From positions 1,736,001 to 1,800,000 of the forward strand of contig NZ_CAJGYT010000001.1 of assembly GCF_904846035.1 (NCBI RefSeq): DNA of 64,000 bases, read 5' to 3'. Below, in pieces: positions 18,622 through 28,291 of this stretch (positions within the stretch are counted from its first letter, which is position 1; every line of letters begins with the position of its first letter). The DNA comes from Psychrobacter aestuarii (lineage in GTDB: Bacteria > Pseudomonadota > Gammaproteobacteria > Pseudomonadales > Moraxellaceae). Made by a program: the position numbers and the translations under genes. The notes beneath the pieces are model-generated. The model did not search any database. It was not told where the DNA came from and was given only the letters and a program-made list of their open reading frames with translations.

Positions 18622-21594
18622 TCATCGTTTTTCGGTATCGGGTGTGGTCTGCGCAGGCGGCAAGGGCGCAAGATAACCGATTAACAAAATCAGACTGCCC
18701 GCGACAATAAAGGATGCCACACGCAGCAAGGTTTGCGTCTGCGACAAGTCAATAAACATCAGCTTGAGCAGCACCACGCCGAGCAGTCCAATACCGCCGA
18801 ACCACAACAAGCGCTGGCGGTAGCGGTTGGCAATAAAGGTCGCGGCAAGGGCAATCAGCGTCCATAAGATGGTCAGCCCCGTTTGTACTTGTTCGCTTTG
18901 CCACACGTTTGGATGTTGCTGCAACCAAAGCGGCGTGCCAATAAAGGCGTGCAGCGTGCGCACAAGGATGCTCGACAACCAGTAAAAGCCAATCACTGCC
19001 AATGCCAAAAATGCAAGGCGATGATGCTCAATCAGGCTGGCGTGCGGGGCGCGGATGCGTTTGAGTACGATTAAGAGCAGCAGCGAGCAGCCCATGATTG
19101 CCGCCATCGTGATGTCTACAATGCTGAGTACAGGCAGGTAGGGCAAGTCCCACACCTTACCATCCTCAAAAAGGTTGCTAAAAATCACCCACACAAAGCC
19201 AAAGGGCAGCAGCGCATTGCCCGCGCCGATGAGCGCGTGTGGCAGACCCATCCAAGCAGGCGCACGCGATATCAGTGAGGGCGTGCGCGCATTCGCAGGC
19301 GCGCGCATTTGGCGGTAGTAGCCGTATAGCGGGATGCCATAGAGCAAGGTCACCAGCAGCATCGGCGGCGCGATATGGGCAGTCGCCATGTCGGAGTGCA
19401 GTAATAAGCTATAAAAAATCACAGCCAGCACCGTGATGAGTAAGCCTGTCGCGTCCCATGTGCGCTGCTCGCCTACCCGATACCAGCGCTTGAGCCACAG
19501 TAGCGCCGTGCCAACTGCCGCCAGCATGCTCACGATAAACAGCAACCAGTTGCTATCCGACCATGGATAATTCAGCGCGATATTGACTGGATGCAAGGTC
19601 AATAGCAGGACATATAAAGCAAGGAACAATAAATGCGTAACTTTGCGCGCCGCGTACCACGGGGCTTTGCTGTCCAGCAGCCAATATGCTGCACTGTGCA
19701 TAATAAGCGCAAGAGCAAATAAGGTCATGTCCTCAACAGACCACCACAAATCAAAGGCGCAATACGTCGCCCACACGCTCCAGCCCGTCGCTATAAGGGT
19801 AAAGGCATAGAGCGGCACTTGGTTTGCCCAGTGGGTCAGTGTTGTTTTTTTGCTGCGTGTATTGTCTTTGGGCGCTTGATACTGCGCATGCTCACGTAAG
19901 ACAAAGGCGCTGATGAGTGGCAACCACGCGGTGATCAGCCACACCAATACCAGCGAGCTGTCGCCTGCATATAGCCGATTGGGAATGTTCCAAAACCACA
20001 GCCAAAAGATGCTAAAGACATGCAGTGCCAGACCAAAAGATACCGCCCAGCCACGCTTGCTACGCTCGCCAAGCCAAACGAGCGCCAGCGCTTGAATCGA
20101 CCAGCCCGCCGTGGTCCAATCGGCGTTTAACGCGAGCGCCAGCATGATTGCCAAAAATCCTGCACCCACGGCGAGCATACTCTCGGTAATCAGCAGATAG
20201 CGCGCGCTTTTCTTGGCAAAGACATAGCCGACACCCAAATACATCAGTGCCAATATCCCCGCGGTTATGGTCAAGCCGTCACTGATAGGTTCAAGCAATA
20301 CCGCAAAGATACCAAAGGCTAAGACAGGCACCGAAAACAGCAAGCTGGTATCGATGGGGAACAGCGAGCGCGTATCTTGTGGATAGGTTTGGGTTTGGCT
20401 GTTATAAGCAATGATATGCTGCGCATAGCGCACCGCCACGAACAGATACAGCAATACGTGCAGCGCCGTGAGGAGCACCAACATCCAGCGCTGTTCATTA
20501 ATTTGCGCGGCGACACTGATAGACTCGGTCAAGCCCAAATAATACGCCACACCAAAGCTCGCCAGCACGCTGACCAAGTTCAGCACTTTCCATGCGCGGT
20601 AATGCGCCATGAGTGCGACGGCGGTATTGAGCAGTAAATAATAGCCAAACAATAAGCTTAAACTGCCACTGTCTGTACCCGTCAATAACGGCGCAAAAAA
20701 ACCGCCCGACAATGCCAATACCGCCAAAGGAAAGGCATTCTGGCGCACTGCAAGCAGCGTCGTCGCAATCGCCAGCAGTGCAAGCAGGGTAAAGCTTGGC
20801 GCATTGCCCAGCACTTGATACACCCAATAAGCAAAAAATACCGTCAAATACGTGATGGCAAGCCCCGCGCCTTGCAGCGTGATGCCATAGGTAAAGCGTT
20901 TATCCGTCAAGCGATAGCCCAGCCCCGCAAGACCCAGACCCACAAATGCAATCGCGCCAAGCTTGAGGCTAATCGGAATCTCGATATAGTCGCTAATCAA
21001 GCGCAGCAGCAGTACCACGCCTACGAGCAGGACGATGACGCCGACGCGCACCACCAGATTGCCACCGAAAAACCAGTTTTTAACTGAAGCGGCTAAAGAC
21101 GTGACCATCGGTAGCGAGCGTTCATCAGGCTCGCTCGGGCTGCTGGGCGGCGTATTTGTGCTGTCGTATTGCGGAGCAGTATGCGTGCTTTGCTGATTAT
21201 CAATAGGCGTTTGGGTATTTTTTCTGGGATTAATGTGTCCGTACAGGGTTTGATAAAAGGGGGCTACCGAAACAAACGGCACGGCGACAGTCATGGGCGA
21301 TATGGGCACAAACTGCGGGTAGCGGCTCGGCGGTGCTTGGGTAGCGGTGTCCTCAGGCAACGGCGGCGGAGTAGGAGACGGCGTTTGCATTTGCGCGTGC
21401 GTCTGATACGTCGTCTGTGTTTTGGGGGCGGGCGTAGGCGCTGTTGGCTGTCGTTGCTGCGCTGCCGTTAGGGCGCGGACTTGCTGTTCAAGTACGGTAA
21501 TACGGCGACTGGCACGCGCGTACAGCACAATCGTCACAATCAGCAAGGCGACGAACACCCACCAGCCAAGTACGTCCAGTAAAAAATGCAGCAT
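18622..21594 (-). CDS. DUF2339 multi-pass membrane protein
   Basis: About 990 residues. An N-terminal transmembrane helix and a short coiled coil (RITVLEQQVRALTAAQQRQ) lead into a long Pro/Thr/Gln-rich linker up to about residue 165. Then come more than twenty hydrophobic helices to the C-terminus, the organisation of DUF2339 proteins. No enzymatic motif is visible and the function is unknown. The ATG at 21594 is preferred because GAAGGT lies ahead of it; a GTG four codons upstream keeps the frame open. Minus strand, alone between its own terminator and the dienelactone hydrolase terminator. Confidence 0.85.
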   Translation of the reverse strand: MLHFLLDVLGWWVFVALLIVTIVLYARASRRITVLEQQVRALTAAQQRQPTAPTPAPKTQTTYQTHAQMQTPSPTPPPLPEDTATQAPPSRYPQFVPISPMTVAVPFVSVAPFYQTLYGHINPRKNTQTPIDNQQSTHTAPQYDSTNTPPSSPSEPDERSLPMVTSLAASVKNWFFGGNLVVRVGVIVLLVGVVLLLRLISDYIEIPISLKLGAIAFVGLGLAGLGYRLTDKRFTYGITLQGAGLAITYLTVFFAYWVYQVLGNAPSFTLLALLAIATTLLAVRQNAFPLAVLALSGGFFAPLLTGTDSGSLSLLFGYYLLLNTAVALMAHYRAWKVLNLVSVLASFGVAYYLGLTESISVAAQINEQRWMLVLLTALHVLLYLFVAVRYAQHIIAYNSQTQTYPQDTRSLFPIDTSLLFSVPVLAFGIFAVLLEPISDGLTITAGILALMYLGVGYVFAKKSARYLLITESMLAVGAGFLAIMLALALNADWTTAGWSIQALALVWLGERSKRGWAVSFGLALHVFSIFWLWFWNIPNRLYAGDSSLVLVWLITAWLPLISAFVLREHAQYQAPKDNTRSKKTTLTHWANQVPLYAFTLIATGWSVWATYCAFDLWWSVEDMTLFALALIMHSAAYWLLDSKAPWYAARKVTHLLFLALYVLLLTLHPVNIALNYPWSDSNWLLFIVSMLAAVGTALLWLKRWYRVGEQRTWDATGLLITVLAVIFYSLLLHSDMATAHIAPPMLLVTLLYGIPLYGYYRQMRAPANARTPSLISRAPAWMGLPHALIGAGNALLPFGFVWVIFSNLFEDGKVWDLPYLPVLSIVDITMAAIMGCSLLLLIVLKRIRAPHASLIEHHRLAFLALAVIGFYWLSSILVRTLHAFIGTPLWLQQHPNVWQSEQVQTGLTILWTLIALAATFIANRYRQRLLWFGGIGLLGVVLLKLMFIDLSQTQTLLRVASFIVAGSLILLIGYLAPLPPAQTTPDTEKR

Positions 21595-21722
21595 AACGAC
21601 CTTCACCCATTGCCCTTGATTTCAATAGCCGATGATGCCGCGATTTTGACCCAAGTACAAGATAAGATACGTATAAGTGCAAACAATTGATGATAAAAAG
21701 GTCAGCGCCGAAAAGACAGACA

Positions 21723-21755
21723 AAAAAAAGCCGCCAAACGGTGAGGTTTGGCGAC
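21723..21755 (-). terminator. Rho-independent terminator of the dienelactone hydrolase gene
   Basis: On the minus strand, stem GTCGCCAAAC / GTTTGGCGGC (21746-21755 with 21730-21739), followed by T8. It lies 50 bases past the stop codon of the hydrolase gene. Confidence 0.88.
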
Positions 21756-21805
21756 TTATCAGGACTTTATTCATTTTTTATTAATAAAGCCACTTGTTCG
21801 ATGGC

Positions 21806-22546
21806 TTACGCGAGGTTTTCTTTCATAAAGTCCATCATGTTTTCCCAGCTTTGCTTGGCGGCGTTTTCGTTGTAGCCGAGATCCACGTCATTTTTCGCCG
21901 CGCGCTCATCGGCGTTCGGGTTGGTAAAGCCGTGCTTGGCATTGTCATACACATCGATGGTGTAATCAACGTCCGCCGCATCCAGCTCTTTTTTCAAATC
22001 TTCAATGGCGTCCATGCTGACCATGGAATCATCACGACCGTGCGCGACCAAGACTTTGGCATGGAAGTTGTCTTTATCAGCAGGTTGTTTTGGTGCTGGG
22101 TTGCCATGGAAGGTGGCGACCGCTTTTAGCGGCATGCCTTCGCGTGCCATATCTAGGACGATTTTGCCACCGAAGCAAAAACCAATCGCGCCAAGTTTGT
22201 CGCTATTGACCACGAGCTGGTCGCTAAAGTCATTTAAAATCAGCTGACAGCGCGCCATCAGCATATCTTGGTCTTCTAATACTTGCTGCATCCACATATT
22301 CGCTTGCGCCGCATCAGTGGTCAGCTTGCCTTCACCATAGATGTCCATCGCCACTGCCGCATAGCCTGCTTCTGCCAAGCGCTCGGTGACGGCTTTTGGA
22401 TGCTCGACCACGCCCCACCATTCAGGTGCGACCAAAATGCCTGAGGCAGGCTTATCTTCAGAGGCTGTCTCAGGGACAGCGACATAACTGATAAGCTGTA
22501 CGCCATTTTCTGTGGTGCTGATAAGCTCAAATGTTTTAATTGACAT
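21806..22546 (-). CDS. Dienelactone hydrolase family protein
   Basis: A 246-residue alpha/beta hydrolase. The catalytic triad of dienelactone hydrolases is present: Cys 124 in GFCFGG, Asp 172 in AHGRDDSM and His 205 in KHGFTNP. The cysteine nucleophile (not serine) is the family hallmark. Enzymes of this family open lactone rings such as dienelactone from chloroaromatic breakdown, but many chromosomal members have unknown substrates, and no aromatic-degradation genes lie nearby. Monocistronic on the minus strand; RBS AAAGGATA just ahead of the ATG. Confidence 0.92.
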   Translation of the reverse strand: MSIKTFELISTTENGVQLISYVAVPETASEDKPASGILVAPEWWGVVEHPKAVTERLAEAGYAAVAMDIYGEGKLTTDAAQANMWMQQVLEDQDMLMARCQLILNDFSDQLVVNSDKLGAIGFCFGGKIVLDMAREGMPLKAVATFHGNPAPKQPADKDNFHAKVLVAHGRDDSMVSMDAIEDLKKELDAADVDYTIDVYDNAKHGFTNPNADERAAKNDVDLGYNENAAKQSWENMMDFMKENLA

Positions 22547-22761
22547 AAATGGTATCCTTTATTTTATCGTTTATAAGTATTTATAGAGAGTTTACTAATG
22601 AATTGCGCGCCCCGCTGTGCTTGTCTTTAGGTGTGTATATTCAGTGAAAGCGGCAAACACGCGTATTACCTTAACGCCGCTGGCAAGCGAAAACAGCTAT
22701 AATACTGTAACGCCCGTTAAAAAATTGCTAATACCGTGTTAGTACGGTTACGAGGTTTACT

Positions 22762-23301
22762 TTGTCTGATATCTCCCGCACACCTGACGTAAAACAGCAT
22801 TCGCCTGATGCCGCGCCGCAGCCGATTGCGCACGATGACAGCGCGTTACGCCCGCAGTTTTGGCAGCATTATGCGCTGAATGAACTTAATGATGAGGAGT
22901 GGGAAGCGCTGTGCGATGGCTGCGGCACGTGTTGTTTGGTCAAGTTTATGGACGAGGATGATGATATCGTTGAGTACACCGATGTGGCATGCCGCCTGAT
23001 GGACTGCTCAACAGGACATTGTCAGCATTATGAGACGCGCCAAGATTACGTGCCTGAATGTATCCAGCTGACGATGGACAACTTGCCGCAGATGATGTGG
23101 CTGCCTGCGCACTGTGCGTACAAACGCTTATACCAAGGGCAATCACTGCCCGACTGGCATTTGCTCATCACCGAGGATGCGGCAACAACGCATGCGGGGA
23201 TGAAAGCGGCGAATATCGGTATTGCAGGGCGCTGTATTTCAGAGCGCGGTCTGGATGATGATGCGATTGAGATGCGGCTGGTCAGCTGGGTGGATGTCTG
23301 A
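22762..23301 (+). CDS. ycgN: YcgN-family cysteine cluster protein (UPF0260)
   Basis: A 179-residue protein with the conserved cysteine cluster LCDGCGTCCLVKFMDEDDD near residue 52, further Cys in VACRLMDCSTGHCQHY and CIQLT, and HCAYKRLY, as in E. coli YcgN. Probably binds a metal or Fe-S cluster; the biochemical role is unknown. The start is TTG at 22762, chosen because GAGG (22752-22755) sits just ahead and no ATG fits. About 20 extra N-terminal residues compared with YcgN. Convergent with the DUF4105 gene. Confidence 0.88.
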   Translation: MSDISRTPDVKQHSPDAAPQPIAHDDSALRPQFWQHYALNELNDEEWEALCDGCGTCCLVKFMDEDDDIVEYTDVACRLMDCSTGHCQHYETRQDYVPECIQLTMDNLPQMMWLPAHCAYKRLYQGQSLPDWHLLITEDAATTHAGMKAANIGIAGRCISERGLDDDAIEMRLVSWVDV

Positions 23302-23323
23302 TGGCAGCAGACAGGCAAGTGGT

Positions 23324-24508
23324 TTAAGGCGTCTGCTGCGCCGCGGCACGGGCGGTCGCCGTCAGCTTCGGCGTTGGCAGCCCTTGACGGATGCGCTCGG
23401 AGAATACGGCCGCATCGGTATTCGCCTGATAGGTCAGTGAGGTTACTTTCGGGTTGATGTGCGCGCGCAGATACCAAGTGTCCATCGACCATTTTTGTGA
23501 TGTAGGGGTTAACAGCTGCTGCTCGTACAGATAATCGGGCAGCCAGCCTGACACCCAAATTCGGTAGTCATAAGGCAAGCGATTGCCACTGACCACCCGC
23601 GCCATGTCAAAGACAATGCTGGTGCAGTTGCTGGTCAAGGTGTTGTACCATTCAGGCGTACGGTTCAGGTCATCTGCCTTTTGTAGATACGCCTCGAACA
23701 GTCCGCGCACCTCGCTTTGGTGAATCCCACTAAGCGGGAACAGATACACCTGCTCGCCGCGCACATTGCTGCGTGTGTAGATGATGTCGCGCTCTTCTGC
23801 GGCAATCAGGCTCAGCTCATACTGCTTAAAAAACCCGCCCAGTGCCGAAAACGACTCGCCCTTTTCTTTGCGAATCTCGAGCGAAAAGGTCAAGGGGCGC
23901 GCGTCAGTAAAGCGAAAGCTCACCAGCGTATGCGCAATCTTTGGTCCCATCCAGTACGAATTGACAATATCAATGCCAGAGAGTGTGGACAAATCAACAG
24001 TGCGCGTCTGCCAGCGCGTCTCCGCCAGCGACTCGGTGCGCCAGTCAAAATTGCGCACGTTATGCAAGGTCACGATATCAGGATTGTCCGCCGCGCGCGT
24101 ATAGCTTAAACGCTCGCCCACCTCAGGCTGCCAGTCGCGCGTTTGCATCGGCGCGATAGATAAAAACCAGCCAGCGCCGAGCAGCCACACCGCGCTATAG
24201 ACCGCCATGAGCTGGCGCATCGACACACGGCGCAAAGGTGTCACGCGCACGCCACATGCCCGCGCGCCCATAACACCTAACAGGGCAGTGGGCACAGCAG
24301 CAAGTCCATAGGTCAAAACCTGCCCTGAGCCGAGCTGAAACCACAACAAAAGCAGCAGCCATATCAAAGACAACAGCAGCATCAGAGCCACCACAACTCG
24401 CAGCAACAATCGCCGCCATGAGCGTAAGCGTGTGGGCAGTCGGTGCGGCGCAGTGGTCACCGCACGGCGCAAGCGTCGAGCGATGGGGCGTAGGGCAGGT
24501 GGCAGCAT
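23324..24508 (-). CDS. DUF4105 membrane protein
   Basis: A 394-residue protein. The Arg-rich N-terminus is followed by about three transmembrane helices (roughly 33-58, 65-82, 98-118), then a long periplasmic domain with the DUF4105 core: TLHNVRNFDWRTESLAE, SYWMGPKIAHTLVSFRF, and the Cys-containing LTSNCTSIVFDMARVV. DUF4105 is thought to be a periplasmic domain related to papain-like enzymes, with this Asn-Cys-Thr motif as the likely active site; activity is unproven here. Ends with an Ala/Gln-rich tail. Convergent with ycgN. Confidence 0.82.
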   Translation of the reverse strand: MLPPALRPIARRLRRAVTTAPHRLPTRLRSWRRLLLRVVVALMLLLSLIWLLLLLWFQLGSGQVLTYGLAAVPTALLGVMGARACGVRVTPLRRVSMRQLMAVYSAVWLLGAGWFLSIAPMQTRDWQPEVGERLSYTRAADNPDIVTLHNVRNFDWRTESLAETRWQTRTVDLSTLSGIDIVNSYWMGPKIAHTLVSFRFTDARPLTFSLEIRKEKGESFSALGGFFKQYELSLIAAEERDIIYTRSNVRGEQVYLFPLSGIHQSEVRGLFEAYLQKADDLNRTPEWYNTLTSNCTSIVFDMARVVSGNRLPYDYRIWVSGWLPDYLYEQQLLTPTSQKWSMDTWYLRAHINPKVTSLTYQANTDAAVFSERIRQGLPTPKLTATARAAAQQTP

Positions 24509-24765
24509 AAGTCATGACAGCAAAAAGATAGGGCTTGACGATAGCAAAGTTTTTGGCACACTGACAATACAATTTGGCAAAAATTGTCGTTGAATGTCGA
24601 TAAGGCTTACGCTAAAGTGAGAGCCATGGGCGCCGCGCCGACCGTGACAAATCTGGTGACACGCGCACGCCGTTGCCTGCTTTATTTTTCCTATGGCGAC
24701 CCCATCTAATGCTGCCGCTCCTTGCAGTAACGAGTGATACTTTTTTTTACCAACCAAAGAGGTTA

Positions 24766-25680
24766 ATGTACATCACCATGTCTGATGACACGCCAAGCCC
24801 GAGTAGTTGGTCGATGCGCGGCTTAAAACGCTGGCTATCGACCGCCCCTGAAACCCGAGACGAACTGGTACGTTTGGTGCACGATTCGCGCCAATTCTTA
24901 GAGCCTGATACGGTAGATATGCTAGAAGGCGTACTGGATTTGCCCGCCACCCAAGTGCGCGAAATCATGACCCCGCGTCCGCAGGTCATTGGTCTGCACG
25001 AAAGTACGGGCATTGACGATGTGATGGACATCATCTTAGATACGACCCATTCGCGCTATCCTGTGTTCGACAGCCAAGACGACGACGCGGTGATTGGTAT
25101 CTTGCTGGCCAAAGATTTGATTCCGATTTTGGTGCACATGCTGCGCAAAGAAGAGGACAAAATCGACAGCAAGCGTCTGCGTGATTTGGTGCGTCAGCCA
25201 CTTTATATCAGCGAAACCGCGCGCTCAGACACCTTGCTGCGCTTGCTACAAAACACGCAAGTGCATATGGCGATTGTGGTCGATGAGTTCGGCAACTTTG
25301 CAGGCGTGGTGACCATGGAAGACTTGCTGGAGGAGATTGTCGGCGACATCGTCGATGAGCATGACGATTTTGATGAAGACAGTGACATCAATAACATCGT
25401 GGTACACCCCACCAAGCCCAATACCTGGCACGTCCAAGCCTCAACCGTGATTGAGGATTGTAACGACGAGCTGGGCAGTCATTTCGACGATACCGATGTC
25501 GATACGATGGGCGGTCTCGTCATGCAAGCACTCGGTTACGTCAGCGACTTGGCAGGCGAAAGCGTGCAGATTGATGAGTGGCAGATTACGGTCGTCGATG
25601 TCGAAGGGCGCTTTATTCATACCCTTGAGCTGACCAAGACCAGCAGTGAGGTCGGCATCGATAACAGCAGCTATGAATAA
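24766..25680 (+). CDS. corC: CorC/HlyC-type CBS-domain protein
   Basis: A 304-residue cytoplasmic protein with paired CBS domains (VREIMTPRPQVIGLH at about 55-70, then the second repeat with MAIVVDEFGNFAGVVTMEDLLEEIVGDI) and a C-terminal CorC_HlyC domain. It lacks the DUF21 membrane part. Linked to magnesium/cobalt efflux in enterics; the role may be regulatory. The start at 24766 is chosen from AAAGAGG just upstream, with ATG 24778 as an alternative; a longer frame to 24673 is unlikely. It lies ahead of lnt, as ybeX does in E. coli. Confidence 0.9.
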   Translation: MYITMSDDTPSPSSWSMRGLKRWLSTAPETRDELVRLVHDSRQFLEPDTVDMLEGVLDLPATQVREIMTPRPQVIGLHESTGIDDVMDIILDTTHSRYPVFDSQDDDAVIGILLAKDLIPILVHMLRKEEDKIDSKRLRDLVRQPLYISETARSDTLLRLLQNTQVHMAIVVDEFGNFAGVVTMEDLLEEIVGDIVDEHDDFDEDSDINNIVVHPTKPNTWHVQASTVIEDCNDELGSHFDDTDVDTMGGLVMQALGYVSDLAGESVQIDEWQITVVDVEGRFIHTLELTKTSSEVGIDNSSYE

Positions 25681-25740
25681 CTGAGCAGCAATATAGCGAT
25701 AGACTAATGACCAATAGGTCAACGCTTGATGAATAAAAAA

Positions 25741-25767
25741 ACACGATATCCCATCGTGTTTTTTTTA
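25741..25767 (+). terminator. Rho-independent terminator after corC
   Basis: Stem ACACGAT/ATCGTGT (25741-25747, 25753-25759) with T8 following and an A-run ahead. It separates corC from lnt, so lnt probably depends on its own promoter or on read-through. Confidence 0.85.
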
Positions 25768-25897
25768 TTACGGTATGCAAATCTGCCCCTTTTGTGGACG
25801 AGACTGGTATCATGTGAACGCACAAATGCGGGCAGGTGGCGACAAGGGTCGATGCGTGCGCGGGGTCACAGGTTTTGGTTATTTTGGGTCGTATGAT

Positions 25898-27472
25898 ATG
25901 CGCATGTCCACAGTTGACGTCACCAAGCGTCTGAACACAAAAAAGTCTAAAAGCATACCGCTTGCGGTCAGTGTATTGCTCGCGTGGTTGGCGGGTGCGC
26001 TGTTTGTCTGGGCGCTTGCGCCGTATAAAGTGTGGGGGCTGGCGGTGGTCTCCCCTGCGATACTCTATGCGCTACTGCTGCCGCAAATGAGTGGCAAACG
26101 CGCTTTTTTGATTGGTGAAGCGTACGGCATGGGACTGTGGTGCGTGGGTGCGTTTTGGCTCTATACCTCCATTCACACCTATGGCAACACCCCGATGTGG
26201 CTTGCGCTGATTTTGATTGCGCTCATGGGACTTGGCATGGGGCTGTTTCATGGCTTTTTGGCAGTGTTGTTTCAGCGCGTGGTGGGCAAGCAGCCATTGT
26301 CTTTTGCTGCCCTATGGGTGCTGCAAGAGTGGCTAAAAACATGGCTGTTTACAGGCTTTCCGTGGCTGTTTGTTGGTTATGCCTTTACCGAGCAGCATTG
26401 GCTGTCCTCGCTTGCACCTGTGATGGGCGTCTTTGCGGTATCGTTTGTCGCGGTGCTGTTTGCCGCCAGTATCGTCGAGCTTGCGCGCCGCCGTGCAGGG
26501 TATGTGTTTGCCTCAGTCGCTTTGATAGTGGTCAGCAGTGTGCTGTGGCTCGTGCAGCCGCAATGGACCAAACCCAAAGGCACGCCTGACGTGTCGGTGT
26601 CCTTGATTCAAGGCAACATTCCGCAAGACTTAAAATGGCTGACCGATTATCAGATAGAAACCCTCAAAATCTATGCCGATTTGACGCGCAGCGAGTGGGG
26701 GCGTGACATCATCTTGTGGCCTGAGTCATCGATTCCGATGTTCCAGACGGAGGCGTGGGGCTTTATCACCGAAATGGTCAAAGAAGCCAAAGCCACGGGC
26801 AGCACATGGATTACGGGCATTCCTTATAAAGACGAAGCCGCCTTTGATGCCAAAACAGACAAGTACCCGCCGTTTTATAACAGTGTGATTGCGCTCGGTA
26901 CCGATGCCAAAGGCTTGTATAAAAAACAGCGTCTTGTGCCTTTTGGTGAGTACATTCCGTTTGAGGGGATGCTCGACATTTTGCCCGACTTGGCAGGCAG
27001 TCAAGACATCATGAGCTATAGCCGCGGCATGGACAACCAAGCGCCATTAGAGGTGCGCGGGCACAAGCTGGGCGCGGCGATTTGTTACGAAGTGGCGTAC
27101 CCTGACACCACGCGCAAAAACGCCATTGGCACCGACTTTTTATTGACCATCTCAAATGATGCATGGTTTGGCACCTCAGCAGGTCCTTTGCAGCATTTGC
27201 AAATGGTACAGATGCGCGCGCTTGAAAACGGTCGCTGGTTTATGCGTGCCACCAACACAGGCGTGACCGCGATTATTGACCACGAAGGACGCATTGTAAA
27301 GCGTGCGCCGCAGTTTGCGCGTACCGTACTTCGCGGCGATATTCAGGCACGCACAGGCAGCACCCCTTATATGCAGCTGGGCAATTACCCTATTTTGGCG
27401 CTCATCTTAGTGTTATTATTGCTCAGCTATTTTGGTCGTCGCGCGGGTGTGCAGGCGCGTGTTGGGAGATGA
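25898..27472 (+). CDS. lnt: Apolipoprotein N-acyltransferase
   Basis: About 524 residues. N-terminal hydrophobic helices (from AVSVLLAWLAGALFVWALAPY) are followed by a periplasmic nitrilase-like domain. The catalytic triad is visible as Glu in LWPESSIPM, Lys in LYKKQRLVPFGEYIPF and Cys in AICYEVAYPD. It transfers the third acyl chain onto the N-terminal cysteine of lipoproteins in the inner membrane, so it serves the several lipoproteins in this window. The open frame reaches back to 25775, but that part is not membrane-like; ATG 25898 or 25904 give the normal length. No strong RBS at either. Confidence 0.93.
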   Translation: MRMSTVDVTKRLNTKKSKSIPLAVSVLLAWLAGALFVWALAPYKVWGLAVVSPAILYALLLPQMSGKRAFLIGEAYGMGLWCVGAFWLYTSIHTYGNTPMWLALILIALMGLGMGLFHGFLAVLFQRVVGKQPLSFAALWVLQEWLKTWLFTGFPWLFVGYAFTEQHWLSSLAPVMGVFAVSFVAVLFAASIVELARRRAGYVFASVALIVVSSVLWLVQPQWTKPKGTPDVSVSLIQGNIPQDLKWLTDYQIETLKIYADLTRSEWGRDIILWPESSIPMFQTEAWGFITEMVKEAKATGSTWITGIPYKDEAAFDAKTDKYPPFYNSVIALGTDAKGLYKKQRLVPFGEYIPFEGMLDILPDLAGSQDIMSYSRGMDNQAPLEVRGHKLGAAICYEVAYPDTTRKNAIGTDFLLTISNDAWFGTSAGPLQHLQMVQMRALENGRWFMRATNTGVTAIIDHEGRIVKRAPQFARTVLRGDIQARTGSTPYMQLGNYPILALILVLLLLSYFGRRAGVQARVGR

Positions 27473-27608
27473 TACCCATGCGCTGTGCGGGCAAGGCGCA
27501 TTTTTAGACGAATAATTCCTTTAAATGTTTAAGGGTTTTAACAAATTGGTATAATTTGCGATATAATGGCAAATATTTTAAATATTTTTTGTGCAAGGTG
27601 AATTGGAT

Positions 27609-28076
27609 ATGTCAGAAGGTATCAGCAACAACAATCCCAAAAAAGAATTTGTGTTTATGCTGGGCGGCATTGCTCTATTCTTGGCTATAGTATTGCTCAT
27701 CGGCGTGTCAGGCTATCTGCGTCCAGCGGGCGAGCACATTGAGCAGGCGCCAGCTGCGGCAGAAGCGACAGACGCAGAGGCTGATGCCACGGCAGAAGCG
27801 CCTGCTGATACCGCGGCTGCCAGCACAGATGCCGCTGAAGCGGGCACTGACGCTGCGCCTACCGAAGTGGGTGCAGGTGAGACGCCAGCGGCAGGCAGCA
27901 CCACTGCTGATGCCACCACCACACCACCTGCCGAGTCAGGCGATGCTGTGGTCAGCGCGACAGCAGGTACAGCAACTGCAGAAGGCACCGTACGCCAAGC
28001 AGCGACAGCCGATGCTGACCTAACCGCAGAGCAAGCGGACGCTGATGCTGACGGTCAAACCCCAGCGGCACAGTAA
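27609..28076 (+). CDS. Single-pass membrane protein with acidic Ala/Thr-rich tail
   Basis: A 155-residue protein: short cytoplasmic start (MSEGISNNNPKKE), one transmembrane helix (about 14-37, FVFMLGGIALFLAIVLLIGV), then a tail of about 110 residues made almost only of Ala, Thr, Glu, Asp, Gly and Pro. No domain is recognised. The start at 27609 follows AAGGTGA. The composition resembles the acidic lipoprotein at 3657-4046, but the anchor differs. Possibly a periplasmic spacer or cytochrome-accessory-like protein; function unknown. Own terminator downstream. Confidence 0.75.
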   Translation: MSEGISNNNPKKEFVFMLGGIALFLAIVLLIGVSGYLRPAGEHIEQAPAAAEATDAEADATAEAPADTAAASTDAAEAGTDAAPTEVGAGETPAAGSTTADATTTPPAESGDAVVSATAGTATAEGTVRQAATADADLTAEQADADADGQTPAAQ

Positions 28077-28114
28077 GCGCTTTATTATTTATTGACTGGG
28101 CATATACGCTATAA

Positions 28115-28148
28115 ACCCCACTGCTATATTGGCATGTGGGGTTTTTTT
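28115..28148 (+). terminator. Rho-independent terminator
   Basis: Stem ACCCCAC/GTGGGGT (28115-28121, 28136-28142) with a 14-nt loop and a T-run to 28148. It ends the membrane-anchored acidic protein transcript. Confidence 0.85.
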
Positions 28149-28291
28149 GTTACAGAAGTCTGTCCTTGAGAGTCATTCTCTATACCTTTACTTCACATCT
28201 TAGCAGTGGAACAATGTTGAGTATAGATGACTATTGGTCGCAATGAGGCGCCTTTAGTCATTATTTTTTTGCGATATGAAGGAAGAGTACG

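Noticed and set aside
25775..25897. N-terminal extension of Lnt with two cysteines (CPFCGRDWYH)
   Set aside because: It begins right after the corC terminator, precedes the first membrane helix by an unusual distance, and Lnt proteins normally start near 25898.
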